DNA from: Phycisphaerales bacterium | GTDB taxonomy: Bacteria > Planctomycetota > Phycisphaerae > Phycisphaerales > UBA1924 | Reading direction: 5' to 3' | DNA: 64,000 nt | NCBI GenBank assembly: GCA_029260555.1 | Contig: JAJDCZ010000001.1 | Location: 1 to 64,000 of the forward strand | Part shown: piece after piece, positions 18,233 to 27,570 of the stretch | How the letters are laid out: the number at the start of each line of letters is the position of its first letter | Position numbering within the stretch: the first letter of the stretch is position 1 | Position numbers and translations under genes: made by a program | Notes under the pieces: model-generated | Told to the model about the DNA's origin: nothing | Database searches by the model: none | The model's input: the letters and a program-made list of their open reading frames with translations, nothing else

Positions 18233-18442
18233 TCAGGTGCCCTCATTCAGCGTGATCTTATTGGCATCCTGAAGATCCCAAGGCTTGCCATCGCGTGGCG
18301 CAACCGCTGACGCAGCCTGCCACATCAAAAAACACGCTGCACCAATCGCCACCAGGGCAAAGAACAAAAGTGCTGAGTACACATCAGGCGTTGGCCTCTG
18401 TGATCCTCGCCCCCCGGGCATTTGCATTCCAAACTGGCTCAT
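18233..18442 (-). CDS. Small single-span membrane protein, unknown
   Basis: 69 residues (MSQFGMQMPGGRGSQRPTPD...) with one clear transmembrane helix at about residues 22-45 (Y-S-A-L-L-F-F-A-L-V-A-I-G-A-A-C-F-L-M-W) and a short hydrophilic tail. GGAG lies 8 bases before ATG 18442; a GTG two codons earlier is the alternative. It is the last gene of the minus-strand run that begins with rpe and follows the coiled-coil gene by 83 bases. I recognise no family; the good ribosome site and the helix argue that it is real. Confidence 0.65.
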   Translation of the reverse strand: MSQFGMQMPGGRGSQRPTPDVYSALLFFALVAIGAACFLMWQAASAVAPRDGKPWDLQDANKITLNEGT

Positions 18443-18525
18443 CGCCACACTCCATTTTCACTTCAACTCATCATGCTTTAGCAACGCTGCTGCTCAACCC
18501 TGAGCATCCACTTGGCTACGCATGA

Positions 18526-19374
18526 TTATTGGAGAATCTGTGTCCGAACAACATCCTGTGACTGAATCTGCACATCGCCGTTGAGCTGCTCAATCCGGGC
18601 AACTGCATCCTGCAGATCCGCACTGACAACCACTGCGCTTCCAAGGTACTTGTTACCCCTGGAAAAATACAGCTTCATCTGAGGCCGAATCTGATCCTCA
18701 GAACCAAGATTGATATGCACCAGCGTACTACCCGTTGCCTCATCATCCATGGTCCCAATCACACGCCCCTGAATCGCAGGCACCACTCCCCCACCGCCCT
18801 GGGATACCACCTGGCCACCCACAGAGCCATCAAGCGTCTGCTGAGCAGCTGCAAGCTCTTCTTGCAGTGCACGCATCGTCTGCGTCAGCACTTCAATCTC
18901 GCTGTCCTGATCGTTGATCCGATCAACCAGATCGATCTCACGCTTGCGATAGCGCAGCTCCTGATCTCGCAGAGAAACCACCTCGCCACGGAAGCTGTTG
19001 AGAAGCGAACTCATCGTTTTGATGGTTTCGCCGAACTGGGCAATCTTGTTGCCAAATGCGTCCCGGTCAGCTTCTGCGGACTCTGATCGCCTGCGAAGTT
19101 CGCCCGTTTCGGTCTGCAGACTGACAAGAGCCTGATCCCGGGTTGCGATTTCAGACATCAGCGAGTCAATCCGGCGCATCAGCCTGATCTGCTCCTCGCT
19201 CTCCTTGGCGTTGGCCGAGGCAAGGGCGGTCTCAGCTGCGATACTCCTATCACGCTCCTGCTGATACCCCGCAACCACTCTCGATGCATTCACCGAATAT
19301 GACATGACCAGTGCTGACAAGAAAAGGCTTGCAAGCGCCGCCAATACGACTAGAATCTTCGTCACGCCGTGCAC
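18526..19374 (-). CDS. Membrane-anchored coiled-coil protein, unknown
   Basis: 282 residues. An N-terminal hydrophobic helix (I-L-V-V-L-A-A-L-A-S-L-F-L-S-A-L) is followed by a long heptad-type coiled coil (residues about 35-175, for example T-G-E-L-R-R-R-S-E-S-A-E-A-D-R-D), a Gly-rich hinge, and a C-terminal beta-rich domain of about 80 residues (G-R-V-I-G-T-M-D-D-E-A-T-G-S-T-L-V-H-I-N-L-G), which recalls the C-terminal domains of MreC or FlgT-type proteins. The start is GTG 19374 with AGGAG 6 bases ahead. It probably sits in the periplasm anchored to the inner membrane. Function is not recognised. Confidence 0.65.
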   Translation of the reverse strand: MHGVTKILVVLAALASLFLSALVMSYSVNASRVVAGYQQERDRSIAAETALASANAKESEEQIRLMRRIDSLMSEIATRDQALVSLQTETGELRRRSESAEADRDAFGNKIAQFGETIKTMSSLLNSFRGEVVSLRDQELRYRKREIDLVDRINDQDSEIEVLTQTMRALQEELAAAQQTLDGSVGGQVVSQGGGGVVPAIQGRVIGTMDDEATGSTLVHINLGSEDQIRPQMKLYFSRGNKYLGSAVVVSADLQDAVARIEQLNGDVQIQSQDVVRTQILQ

Positions 19375-19747
19375 GATCTGCTCCTGCTATTGGAACCGGC
19401 AGCATGGCTGCCCAATCCTGTTCCCTTCAATGGCCGAAGCCACTTTCCACGCTCCGCATTACTCAATAACGCGGATCATAGGCCAGCAGCTCCTGCCTCG
19501 CCCGACAACCCTTGCCAAGCCAGACACCATCTCAGTTGTGTTCAATCCTCAAATAATCCCTGCTTGCTACAAGCAAGGCCTGTAAGCGTTTAATAACATT
19601 CCCGCTTCGCACTGTCAACTACCCCGTGGATAATCCACAGCCCCACCCACTCTCAATAGCCCCTGAACGACATTATGCCCCTCAGGGTTCTCCCATACGC
19701 ACCCAGACACCCCCTGGATCCACTCCCATCGACTCAGTCTCAAAACT
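19375..19747. other. Intergenic region between coiled-coil and HEAT-repeat genes
   Basis: No gene or known RNA recognised. A CCCTGA/TCAGGG pair near 19664-19686 could form a small hairpin. Both flanking genes run leftwards, so a promoter for the coiled-coil gene may be here, but no boxes stand out. Confidence 0.45.
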
Positions 19748-20824
19748 CTAGCGAACACCAGCCATGGACGAACCCGAAAGCAGCTCAAGCGTCGCTGCAG
19801 CAGCTGAAACACGCACAATCCCCTCCTCATCACCCATCAGCTTGTCCAGTTTGGACAGATTCATGCCAAACCCCGTCACTCCATATACATGGGCTGCCTG
19901 AGCTCGCAGCACCGCCAGATCGCTCATCAAAAACTCATCAGCCACAAACCACCCTTCCCGATGCCCAAGCTTTGCAAGGGCTGCAGCCATCGCCAGCCGA
20001 ATCTCCGCAGGCAGTTGCTGCCCCTCCTCATTGACAAATCGCACCCGATTGATCAACTCAGGTGTCGATCGCATGTCATGCACTTCACCCAGAATCTGAG
20101 CTGCAAGCGCAACCGCTTCAAGCTCATCAGGTCGAGATGGATACAACGCCGCTCGCACCGTGTGCAGCTGATCATCATCACCCAGCTTGATCATCGCCTC
20201 TGCCAGTTGAAGATGAAACAGCCGAACCTGCGATGGATCAGCTCTGGGCATGGGTGCTGCCCACGCACTCCGCAATAGTCCCATCGCAGACTTGTTCCCA
20301 AGTTCACCCAGAATAAACCCCACATGGGCACGAACCCGAGGCGAATCATCCGACAAAATAATGCTTGCCAGTGGTGTCTGATCAACTTTCTCACCACAAC
20401 GCACGAGTGCAAATATCGCTGCTGCACGAACATATGGCGACTGATCATTCAACAAAGGTTTCACCGATGCTGCCAGCCCCTTGATCTGCTGACGCCCGAC
20501 CTCTATCGCCGCCACCGTACGCACGCCCAGATTCTCATCCGTCAATCCCGCTGCAATGATCGGCTTCGCACGAGATTTGATTCGGCTGATTCCTTCAATG
20601 GCATTGGCGCGCAGCAGTGCATTGGACCCAAGTGCAGCATCACTCAGTACCGACACCGCTCGTTCACGGATTCCGGATATCTCCACAGCACTGAGCGTCT
20701 TCCCAGGCTCAACCTTCTTCCCATTATTCTGAGCCTCTGCCACGCTCAAGCCAGGCCCAAACCCCAGCAAGACCATCGCACCCACCAACACGCCCGCCTT
20801 CACCCATGCACAGTTCCACTTCAT
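19748..20824 (-). CDS. Exported HEAT-repeat protein
   Basis: 358 residues. The signal peptide (V-L-V-G-A-M-V-L-L-G-F-G-P-G-L-S-V-A-E-A) is followed by about seven HEAT-type helix pairs, seen in L-R-A-N-A-I-E-G-I-S-R-I, V-R-T-V-A-A-I-E-V-G-R, V-R-A-A-A-I-F-A-L-V-R-C-G and V-R-A-H-V-G-F-I-L-G-E-L-G. These make a superhelical binding surface, so a scaffold role is likely; no enzyme motif is present. GGGAGC precedes the ATG. It lies downstream of lnt, 75 bases away, in the same direction. Confidence 0.75.
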   Translation of the reverse strand: MKWNCAWVKAGVLVGAMVLLGFGPGLSVAEAQNNGKKVEPGKTLSAVEISGIRERAVSVLSDAALGSNALLRANAIEGISRIKSRAKPIIAAGLTDENLGVRTVAAIEVGRQQIKGLAASVKPLLNDQSPYVRAAAIFALVRCGEKVDQTPLASIILSDDSPRVRAHVGFILGELGNKSAMGLLRSAWAAPMPRADPSQVRLFHLQLAEAMIKLGDDDQLHTVRAALYPSRPDELEAVALAAQILGEVHDMRSTPELINRVRFVNEEGQQLPAEIRLAMAAALAKLGHREGWFVADEFLMSDLAVLRAQAAHVYGVTGFGMNLSKLDKLMGDEEGIVRVSAAAATLELLSGSSMAGVR

Positions 20825-20899
20825 CGCCTGCTCCCTGCATCAGTTCATCAGATCATTCATGCCAGTGTATCGTCCAAAGACTCGTCGCAACATTGACCG

Positions 20900-22708
20900 T
20901 TACACTTCAGCCCCCCACCCTCCCACTCTACCTCTCAAAATAAATGCCCAAACTCCCCCCAATGCCGTCAAGAAAAGCATCGTAAAGCCAAATATATTGC
21001 CCGTTACTGCATACATCGTCGTGCTTTGCTGCTCAATAACATCAAACTCCACCACCATCACACCAGCCACTCGCGATTGTCCCCCCTTTACCCCGCGCTG
21101 AATCACACGCCCCGCCCTGTCAATCGCTGCTGAAACCCCCGTGTTGGCAACGCGAACCATCGGCACCCCAAGCTCCACACTCCGCCATCTCGCTGCCAAC
21201 AGATGCTGTTCACGCCCCGCATCAAATCCCCCAAACCATCCGTCATTGGTCAAGTTGATCAAAAGTTCAGCAGGTTTGTGCATCAGCTCACCTTTTTGTA
21301 AACCCCTTGGCCGCACAAATGCTCGACACACCCCCGAATACGCCCCTTCAAAGCAGATCGGCGTCCCCACCGTCACCGACCCACCCGATGAATCCGCAAT
21401 CTCAAAAACCCTCGGCCCAGAGCCTGCATCCAGATCAAATGACATCCCCCCCGCAGCAACCTTCATCAAAAGACTCTCTAACCAGGACCACGCTGAAACA
21501 TAAGGCAGCACCTCCCCAAACGGCGTCAACTTGAGCTTGTCATACCGACTCGGCCACACCTGCCCCCCCTGCATGACAAAAACGCTGTTGTATCGAGCAT
21601 CAGCTTCGAGTGAAACCATGCCATCAGCGTGCTTTTTCACCCAGGGATTCACAACATGCGTTCCGCCCACCATGATCGGTGCATCGATGCTGCGAGACAG
21701 TGCCTTGAACTGATCTGCAAAGAACACTGATTCCAGTCGTACTTGCTGCCCTGTTGATATTGAAGGATCGCCGCCTTGCGGATTTGTGACGATCCAGGAA
21801 AGCTCTAGCCTGTGTTCCTGGGCAAGTGCTTCTGGATCCAGACTCAAACCCGGGAACATCGTCTCAGGCAGCACGATCAAATCAGGCTCTGCCTGCCCAG
21901 CTTCCAGAATAAGTTGCTGCATCTCCAGCCAGTCTTCAAGTCGCTGTTGAGGCGTCCACCCAATTTTGTTCTCCTGAGGCACATTGGTCTGCACCACCGC
22001 CACTTTCAACTTGTGCTTGACCTCTTCCTCGCCAGAACCATTCTGACTCATCAAGAAGCCAGCCCCTCCCAACACAAAAATGACACATGCAACACCAAAC
22101 ACAGCTTTCAAACCAGCCCGTCGATTCACAAGCAAAACCGCAATCCCGAATCCAGAACCAACTGCAAGCCCCGATACCAGATACTGCCCGCCTAACGCCC
22201 CAATCCCAGCTACGAACGCCCAGTCAATCAAAGGCTGACCCAGCAAATGCATCGGATCGCCACCCAGAAACATCTCGCCTCGAAAAAACTCAAGCCCCGA
22301 CCAGATCACAGCTCCCATCAGAGCAAAGTACCCATTTGAAAATCTGTGTCGCAATCGCCCCGCGATCCAGACAAACACTCCCGCATATGCAGACAGATAG
22401 CCCGCCAGCAGCACATATCCGATGGCTGTGACATCAAAGACCCAGATATATTCAAACAGCCACGCTGGAAGCACCCCCACTATCACCCAGAATGCCATTG
22501 CCATGCTGCAGCTTGCATTTTTCTGCATCACAAGCCAACCGAGTGGTACAACAGCGAAAAACGAACTCATCCAGAGCCAAAATGGTGCAAAGGCCAGCAC
22601 CAGAAGCAGCCCGTGCAGCGTTCCGATGGTTACCGCTTGTTTCCAGCCGGGTATGAAAAGCTGAAACTTGCGTCGCTTTTTGCTGGATGGTGCTTCGTTT
22701 TTGTCCAC
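20900..22708 (-). CDS. lnt: Apolipoprotein N-acyltransferase
   Basis: 602 residues, somewhat longer than the usual 500-550. Five to six transmembrane helices precede a nitrilase-type domain: the catalytic Glu in V-V-L-P-E-T-M-F-P-G, the Lys in Y-D-K-L-K-L-T-P-F-G-E, and the Cys in T-P-I-C-F-E-G-A, followed by L-I-N-L-T-N-D-G-W-F-G, all characteristic of Lnt. A last transmembrane helix closes the protein. It adds the third acyl chain to the N-terminal cysteine of outer-membrane lipoproteins at the periplasmic face. The start is GTG 22708, only 8 bases after the accD stop, so the two are probably translationally coupled. Confidence 0.92.
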   Translation of the reverse strand: MDKNEAPSSKKRRKFQLFIPGWKQAVTIGTLHGLLLVLAFAPFWLWMSSFFAVVPLGWLVMQKNASCSMAMAFWVIVGVLPAWLFEYIWVFDVTAIGYVLLAGYLSAYAGVFVWIAGRLRHRFSNGYFALMGAVIWSGLEFFRGEMFLGGDPMHLLGQPLIDWAFVAGIGALGGQYLVSGLAVGSGFGIAVLLVNRRAGLKAVFGVACVIFVLGGAGFLMSQNGSGEEEVKHKLKVAVVQTNVPQENKIGWTPQQRLEDWLEMQQLILEAGQAEPDLIVLPETMFPGLSLDPEALAQEHRLELSWIVTNPQGGDPSISTGQQVRLESVFFADQFKALSRSIDAPIMVGGTHVVNPWVKKHADGMVSLEADARYNSVFVMQGGQVWPSRYDKLKLTPFGEVLPYVSAWSWLESLLMKVAAGGMSFDLDAGSGPRVFEIADSSGGSVTVGTPICFEGAYSGVCRAFVRPRGLQKGELMHKPAELLINLTNDGWFGGFDAGREQHLLAARWRSVELGVPMVRVANTGVSAAIDRAGRVIQRGVKGGQSRVAGVMVVEFDVIEQQSTTMYAVTGNIFGFTMLFLTALGGVWAFILRGRVGGWGAEV

Positions 22709-22716
22709 TACAGGGA

Positions 22717-23559
22717 TTATTTCCCAGCGTAGTCAATGAATCTGGCAATCTCGCTGCGCAAATCATGCCTGGAGACCACCCGATCGACCAGACCTGCATT
22801 CATCAGGAACTCCGAACGCTGGAATCCCTCGGGAAGCTCCTGACGAATCGTTTGTTGAATCACGCGAGGCCCAGCAAAGCCAATCAACGCCTTGGGTTCA
22901 GCAATAATCACATCACCAAGCATGGCAAAGGATGCTGTCACCCCACCCGTCGTCGGGTCCGTCAGCACAGATATGAACAAACCGCCCGCATTATCATGCC
23001 TTGCCAGCGCAGCACTCGTCTTGGCCATCTGCATCAATGAAAGACCAGATTCCTGCATGCGTGCTCCACCTGAGCAGCTCACGATGATCAAAGGCAAATC
23101 CCGCGCCGTGGCATGTTCGATCGAACGGGTGATGGTCTCACCCACCACGCTGCCCATCGAACCCATCATGAAGCGCAGATCCAGGCATGACACCATCGCC
23201 TGCCGACCCTTGATAAACAGCTCCCCAGCCTGAATGGCATCAAGCTGACCCGTCTTGGCTTGCTCTGAAACAATGCGTTTGCGATAGCTCTTCAGATCCG
23301 TGAACTTCAGTGGATCACCAGGTTTCAGATCATCAAACATGCGCACAAATGTGCCCGAATCTGCCAGCTGCTGAACCCGCTCGACCGCACCAATACGGAA
23401 ATGATGTTCACACTCTGGACAAACATGCAAGTTGGCTTCCATCCGCCTGCGATAGATCATCTTGGCGCACTGTGGGCAGCGCAGCCAAAGCCCCTCGGGA
23501 ATGGCTGCTCGTCGTGCAGGCTTGAGTTGTGTCCATGTGCGTGCTGGAGCGCGGGTCAT
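22717..23559 (-). CDS. accD: Acetyl-CoA carboxylase carboxyltransferase subunit beta
   Basis: 280 residues. The N-terminal zinc ribbon is C-P-Q-C (about residues 28-31) and C-P-E-C (about 47-50). The carboxyltransferase core follows: K-R-I-V-S-E-Q-A-K-T-G-Q-L-D-A-I-Q, F-M-M-G-S-M-G-S-V-V-G-E, C-S-G-G-A-R-M-Q-E and P-T-T-G-G-V-T-A-S-F-A-M-L-G-D. With AccA it transfers the carboxyl group from biotin to acetyl-CoA, the first step of fatty-acid synthesis. accA is not in the window. The gene is the middle of the rpe-phosphatase-like-accD-lnt run. Confidence 0.95.
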   Translation of the reverse strand: MTRAPARTWTQLKPARRAAIPEGLWLRCPQCAKMIYRRRMEANLHVCPECEHHFRIGAVERVQQLADSGTFVRMFDDLKPGDPLKFTDLKSYRKRIVSEQAKTGQLDAIQAGELFIKGRQAMVSCLDLRFMMGSMGSVVGETITRSIEHATARDLPLIIVSCSGGARMQESGLSLMQMAKTSAALARHDNAGGLFISVLTDPTTGGVTASFAMLGDVIIAEPKALIGFAGPRVIQQTIRQELPEGFQRSEFLMNAGLVDRVVSRHDLRSEIARFIDYAGK

Positions 23560-23616
23560 GGTGGGTTTTTATCCTTGCGATGTTGCCAGAGTTTGTAGCG
23601 TGCGGGTGTTTTCCTC

Positions 23617-24294
23617 TTATTGGGAACCCACACGCACCTGTTCCTTGGCCTTTTTTATCATATCACGAGAGATCATGTACCATCCACTGGGCGATCCTGC
23701 AGGAAATCGCTTCCAGAACCCCGCCTGCTCCGTCTGAGGCAGCTCGTCTGCTGTCAGATCCAGCTCGTCCTGAAGCAAGTCATTTGCCTGAATCCAGCTC
23801 AGCACCAGTGCCCGGGCGATGGGTTCAAGAACCACACCGATGCCCGAACTGGCATCTTTCGTCTTTTCAAGCACCTGGCACAGCTCGCTGATGATGCGAT
23901 TCGAGGCAGACTCGATGGTCTCGCCACCAGGCACCAGCACGCTTGCAGGATCCTCAACCCACTGACGATGAACCGAAGGGTTCTGTTCTGCCAGCTCGCT
24001 CAAAAGCTTGCCTTCCCAAAGCCCCAGCTTCATTTCTTCTAAATCGCTCAATACCTTGGATTTGGCTCCGATTTGCTCAGCAAATATCGCTGCGGTCTTG
24101 TGGGATGTCTCGCTCGGCCCAGAAAGAATAAGCCCAACCTGAAAGTTGGAACACCGTTGTGCCTCTTCAGTGACAGCGATCAGACCAGCTTCACTTATAG
24201 GCAGATCCGTTGAGCCGACCAGTCGACCCGCTTGAGTCCAGGCAGAAGCACCTGCTCCGATGATCAATAATCTCAAATCTGATGATTTGGCCAT
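23617..24294 (-). CDS. Phosphoglycerate-mutase-like protein lacking all catalytic residues
   Basis: 225 residues from ATG 24294. The fold is that of histidine phosphatases: W19-T-Q-A-G-R-L-V-G near the start, L-E-E-M-K-L-G-L-W-E-G at 85-95, and G-G-E-T-I-E-S-A near 123-130. But the phospho-acceptor motif RHG is G-A-G at 13-15; the second arginine position (normally in S-x-P-L-x-R-A) reads S-G-P-S-E-T; and the second catalytic histidine (normally V-S-H-G-G) reads V-L-E-P-I, with Glu157 in its place. Arg, His, Arg and His are therefore all gone. The frame is intact and sits between rpe and accD in an operon-like run, which argues for a kept non-enzymatic role. An upstream in-frame ATG at 24426 is unlikely. 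Confidence 0.75.
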   Translation of the reverse strand: MAKSSDLRLLIIGAGASAWTQAGRLVGSTDLPISEAGLIAVTEEAQRCSNFQVGLILSGPSETSHKTAAIFAEQIGAKSKVLSDLEEMKLGLWEGKLLSELAEQNPSVHRQWVEDPASVLVPGGETIESASNRIISELCQVLEKTKDASSGIGVVLEPIARALVLSWIQANDLLQDELDLTADELPQTEQAGFWKRFPAGSPSGWYMISRDMIKKAKEQVRVGSQ

Positions 24295-24438
24295 GCAGTT
24301 CGTATCCGTTGCGTGTATCCCACGCCCCCCTACCCCAGCCCTGTAAAATAAGACGCTCAGTGTAGCATCGTCTGACTGAACAACCAACCCACAGAACCGC
24401 TCAGATATCCCGCAAATATTAGGCAATCGTTCGTGTTT

Positions 24439-25128
24439 TTAGCCAGCTTTGCCCTGCAATGCAGTAATAATTGTTGGCCAGTCCTCGATTGGTTTCTTGA
24501 ACAGAGCTGAGCCCGCGACCAGCACATCACAGCCTGCTTGATGCAATGTTGAAGCGTTTTGGGTATCTATCCCGCCATCCATCTCCAGCCTCTGGTCATC
24601 GCGTACCAGTTGGCTGAGTTGCCTGATTTTGTCCAGCGACTCCTCGATGAATGCCTGACCCCCAAATCCCGGATTGACACTCATGACAAGAATCAGATCA
24701 AAATCAGTCAGAACGGGAAGAACCTCATCCAGAGCTGTAGGCGGATTGATCGCAATGCCAACGCTCATCCCCAGACTTTTCACGCGCTGCGCAAGTTCTC
24801 TGGCGATGTCATCCTGACACACCTCGATGTGAAAAGTGATGTGGTCAGCGCCCGCATCGCAAAATGGCTGAATGTATTTGTCAGGATCTGTGACCATCAG
24901 ATGCACATCCAGAAAGGCATCCGGCAAATATCGGCGGACATCGCGGCACATATCCGGCCCCAGCGAAAGATTGGGCACGAAATGGCCATCCATTACATCA
25001 ATATGCAACAGATCACCACCCGCATCGATCGCCGCTTTACAGTCTTCGCCCATTCTGGCAAAGTCCGCTGCCAGGATCGACGGAGCTGCCAAAGCACAGG
25101 ATGGCTTTTTGCTGAAGAGCGTTTTCAT
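24439..25128 (-). CDS. rpe: Ribulose-phosphate 3-epimerase
   Basis: 229 residues from ATG 25128, the usual length; the longer frame to 25314 adds an unlikely 62 residues. Motifs in order: A-P-S-I-L-A-A-D-F-A, the metal-binding H-I-D-V-M-D-G-H-F-V-P-N-L-S-L-G, H-L-M-V-T-D-P, M-S-V-N-P-G-F-G-G-Q and L-E-M-D-G-G-I-D. The enzyme interconverts ribulose 5-phosphate and xylulose 5-phosphate in the pentose phosphate pathway. It is the first gene of the minus-strand run and diverges from the nucleotidyltransferase at 25271, with 142 bases between for both promoters. Confidence 0.95.
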   Translation of the reverse strand: MKTLFSKKPSCALAAPSILAADFARMGEDCKAAIDAGGDLLHIDVMDGHFVPNLSLGPDMCRDVRRYLPDAFLDVHLMVTDPDKYIQPFCDAGADHITFHIEVCQDDIARELAQRVKSLGMSVGIAINPPTALDEVLPVLTDFDLILVMSVNPGFGGQAFIEESLDKIRQLSQLVRDDQRLEMDGGIDTQNASTLHQAGCDVLVAGSALFKKPIEDWPTIITALQGKAG

Positions 25129-25270
25129 CAACAAACCGTAGCTCAAAAACCCGCAGAAAGCTTGTATTTGATCTCCATAAACGCATGCTGAGAGTGCAAT
25201 GACCCGTTTGAGTTGCCAGAAAGAACCTAGAATGACTCTTGAGAACGAGATTTTCCAGCAGGAACCCATC

Positions 25271-26701
25271 ATGCCGAACACAACCACACGACTTGACCGG
25301 CTCGCTGCGATCAATCAGCAGCATCTTTTAAAATTCACTGACAAGTTGAATGATTCACAATTGCAGCAGCTCCATGATCAGATCGATCAGCTCGACTTTG
25401 ACCAGCTCCCCGCGTTGGTGCAGGAGTATGTGCTCAATAAGCCGACGATCAGCGTGCCTGACAAAATCAATCCCGCTGAATTTTTCCCAGCTGATCCGGG
25501 TCATCCTTCACGCCCCTGGGATGCTGATGAAGCTAAAACCAAAGGCTGCGACCTGATCAAAGCGGGCAAGGTGGCTGCATTTACCGTGGCGGGGGGGCAG
25601 GGGTCGCGTCTGGGCTACGATGGTCCCAAGGGGTGTTTTTCTGCCGGTGCGGTTTCGGGCAAATCCCTGTTTGCGATCTTTGCAGAGAAACTTCAGGCTG
25701 CGATGCGCAAGTATGACACAACAATTGTGTGGTACATCATGACCAGTCCTTTAAATCATGATCAGACCGTCTCGTTTTTTAAATCCAAACACTTTTTCGG
25801 CCTGAACCCGGGTGATGTCTCGTTCTTCCCACAAGGTGTGTTGCCTTCGTTTGATGCGCAAACCGGCGGGATACTGCTGACTCAACACCATCAGATTGCA
25901 ACCAATCCCGATGGTCATGGTGGCTCACTCACTGCCCTGCACGCATCAGGAGCACTTGCAGACATGCAAGGGCGAGGCATCGAGCAGATCAGCTATTTCC
26001 AGGTCGACAACCCCCTTGTGCAGATCATCGATCCCGTGTTTCTCGGATTGCATGTCACTGCGGGTGTTTCATCAGGCGAGGTGTCGTCCAAAATGATCCA
26101 GAAGACCTATCCTGCTGAACGCGTTGGCGTGTTTTGTGAGATCAATGGCCGCGTGCAGATGGTTGAATACTCTGATCTGTCCCAAACGCTCCAGGAACAG
26201 CGCAATGCTGACGGCTCGTTGCGCTTCGCTTCAGGAAACCCTGCGATCCATCTGCTTTCAGTTGATTTTGTGCAGAAGGTGAACACAGATTCTGATTTTT
26301 CGCTGCCTTATCACCGCGCGGATAAAAAAATCGAGCATGTGGATCTGAAAACCGGGCAAATCATCAAGCCTGAAGCCAACAATGGTGTCAAACTTGAGCG
26401 GTTCGTGTTTGATGCGCTGCCCATGTGTCAAAAGTCAATGGTGCTGGAGACAATCCGCGAAGACGAGTTTGCGCCAATCAAAAACGCCAACGGGCAAGAC
26501 AGCGCTGAAACCAGCAGCCAGCTCCAGACCGAACGAGCAGCACGCTGGCTTGAAGCTGCGGGTGTTAAAGTCCCTCGTGATGCAAATGGCAGAGTGGATT
26601 GTGTGCTTGAGCTCAGCCCGCTTACTGCATTAGAACCTGATGATCTTGCAAGTGCATCTTTACCCAAACGGATCGAGCCGGGCGAAAAGCTGGCGCTGTG
26701 A
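25271..26701 (+). CDS. UDP-sugar pyrophosphorylase (UDPGP/UAP family)
   Basis: 476 residues. The nucleotide-binding loop is A-G-G-Q-G-S-R-L-G with K-G downstream (Y-D-G-P-K-G), the signature of the eukaryote-type UDPGP family, and F-F-P-Q-G, the D-N-P-L sugar-site stretch (Q-V-D-N-P-L-V-Q) and G-V-K-L-E-R-F-V-F-D-A-L follow as in UDP-N-acetylglucosamine pyrophosphorylases. It forms a UDP-sugar from UTP and a sugar 1-phosphate; the last motif favours UDP-GlcNAc, but glucose 1-phosphate cannot be excluded. ATG 25271 has AGGA 7 bases ahead; two earlier in-frame starts (from 25199) lack this. First gene of a plus-strand run to trpB. Confidence 0.85.
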   Translation: MPNTTTRLDRLAAINQQHLLKFTDKLNDSQLQQLHDQIDQLDFDQLPALVQEYVLNKPTISVPDKINPAEFFPADPGHPSRPWDADEAKTKGCDLIKAGKVAAFTVAGGQGSRLGYDGPKGCFSAGAVSGKSLFAIFAEKLQAAMRKYDTTIVWYIMTSPLNHDQTVSFFKSKHFFGLNPGDVSFFPQGVLPSFDAQTGGILLTQHHQIATNPDGHGGSLTALHASGALADMQGRGIEQISYFQVDNPLVQIIDPVFLGLHVTAGVSSGEVSSKMIQKTYPAERVGVFCEINGRVQMVEYSDLSQTLQEQRNADGSLRFASGNPAIHLLSVDFVQKVNTDSDFSLPYHRADKKIEHVDLKTGQIIKPEANNGVKLERFVFDALPMCQKSMVLETIREDEFAPIKNANGQDSAETSSQLQTERAARWLEAAGVKVPRDANGRVDCVLELSPLTALEPDDLASASLPKRIEPGEKLAL

Positions 26702-26719
26702 TGGGTGAACTCACTTAGC

Positions 26720-27544
26720 ATGATCGAGCGCTTCAAACAGTTTCCCAGGGCACTGAAAAGCCAATGCCGATCGGTGCGGGTTGGTGAGATTCCGCTGCTG
26801 ATCGCGCATCCTGACTGGGATAAATCTGCACCGGTGGTTATCTGGCTGCATGGGCGTACAGCGAACAAGGAACTGGACCCGGGACGCTATTTAAGGTGGA
26901 TTCGTGCAGGGTTTGCTGCTTGTTCAGTGGATCTGCCCGGGCATGGTGAGCGATTGACTCGCGAAGCGCAAACGCCTGAGCATACGCTGGACACGATCCA
27001 GCAGGCTGTGGATGAAATCGACCAGATTGTGGCGTTTTTGCAAGATCCTGCAAACTTTGCCAGAGAACATGGTGATTGTGTGTTTGACAGCTCAAGGATG
27101 GGGATTGGGGGCATGTCGATGGGCGGGATGGTTGCGTTGAGCAGGTTGTGTAAGCCACATGGTTTTTCGTGCTGCGCTTTGGAAGCGACGACGGGGAATC
27201 TGCGTGGGCTTTATTTTTCTGAGGATGGTTCCAGCCGCTGGTCTGTGGAGCATGACCCGTCGCGTGTAGCAGAGATCGACCCCATGGAACATCTGGAGGG
27301 GTTTAACCCATTGCCACTGCTTGCAGTCCATTCACTGGCTGACGAACTTGTGCCGATCGCATCTCAGCGGGTCTTTCTTGATCGCCTCAGAGCGCATTAT
27401 GCACAAACTGGAGCATCGACAGACCTGATCCAGACGCTGTACTTTGAGCAGACAGGGGCACCGATGGAGCATCTTGGTTTTGGAAGCTGCTCCAACGATG
27501 CCAAGAATGCCCAGACAGCGTTCTTTGCAAAACATTTTAGCTGA
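26720..27544 (+). CDS. Alpha/beta hydrolase (esterase-like)
   Basis: 274 residues from ATG 26720 (GTG 26705 is the alternative start; neither has a strong ribosome site, and the gene begins right after the preceding stop). The oxyanion region V-I-W-L-H-G-R-T, then V-D-L-P-G-H-G-E-R and the nucleophile elbow G-I-G-G-M-S-M-G-G-M are typical. L-A-V-H-S-L-A-D-E-L-V-P carries the likely acid, and the last His is in M-E-H-L-G-F-G. No signal peptide, so cytoplasmic. The position behind a UDP-sugar enzyme suggests a deacylase or esterase, but the substrate cannot be named. Confidence 0.8.
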   Translation: MIERFKQFPRALKSQCRSVRVGEIPLLIAHPDWDKSAPVVIWLHGRTANKELDPGRYLRWIRAGFAACSVDLPGHGERLTREAQTPEHTLDTIQQAVDEIDQIVAFLQDPANFAREHGDCVFDSSRMGIGGMSMGGMVALSRLCKPHGFSCCALEATTGNLRGLYFSEDGSSRWSVEHDPSRVAEIDPMEHLEGFNPLPLLAVHSLADELVPIASQRVFLDRLRAHYAQTGASTDLIQTLYFEQTGAPMEHLGFGSCSNDAKNAQTAFFAKHFS

Positions 27545-27570
27545 ATGTTGTGTATGCTCTGGCACCTGTC

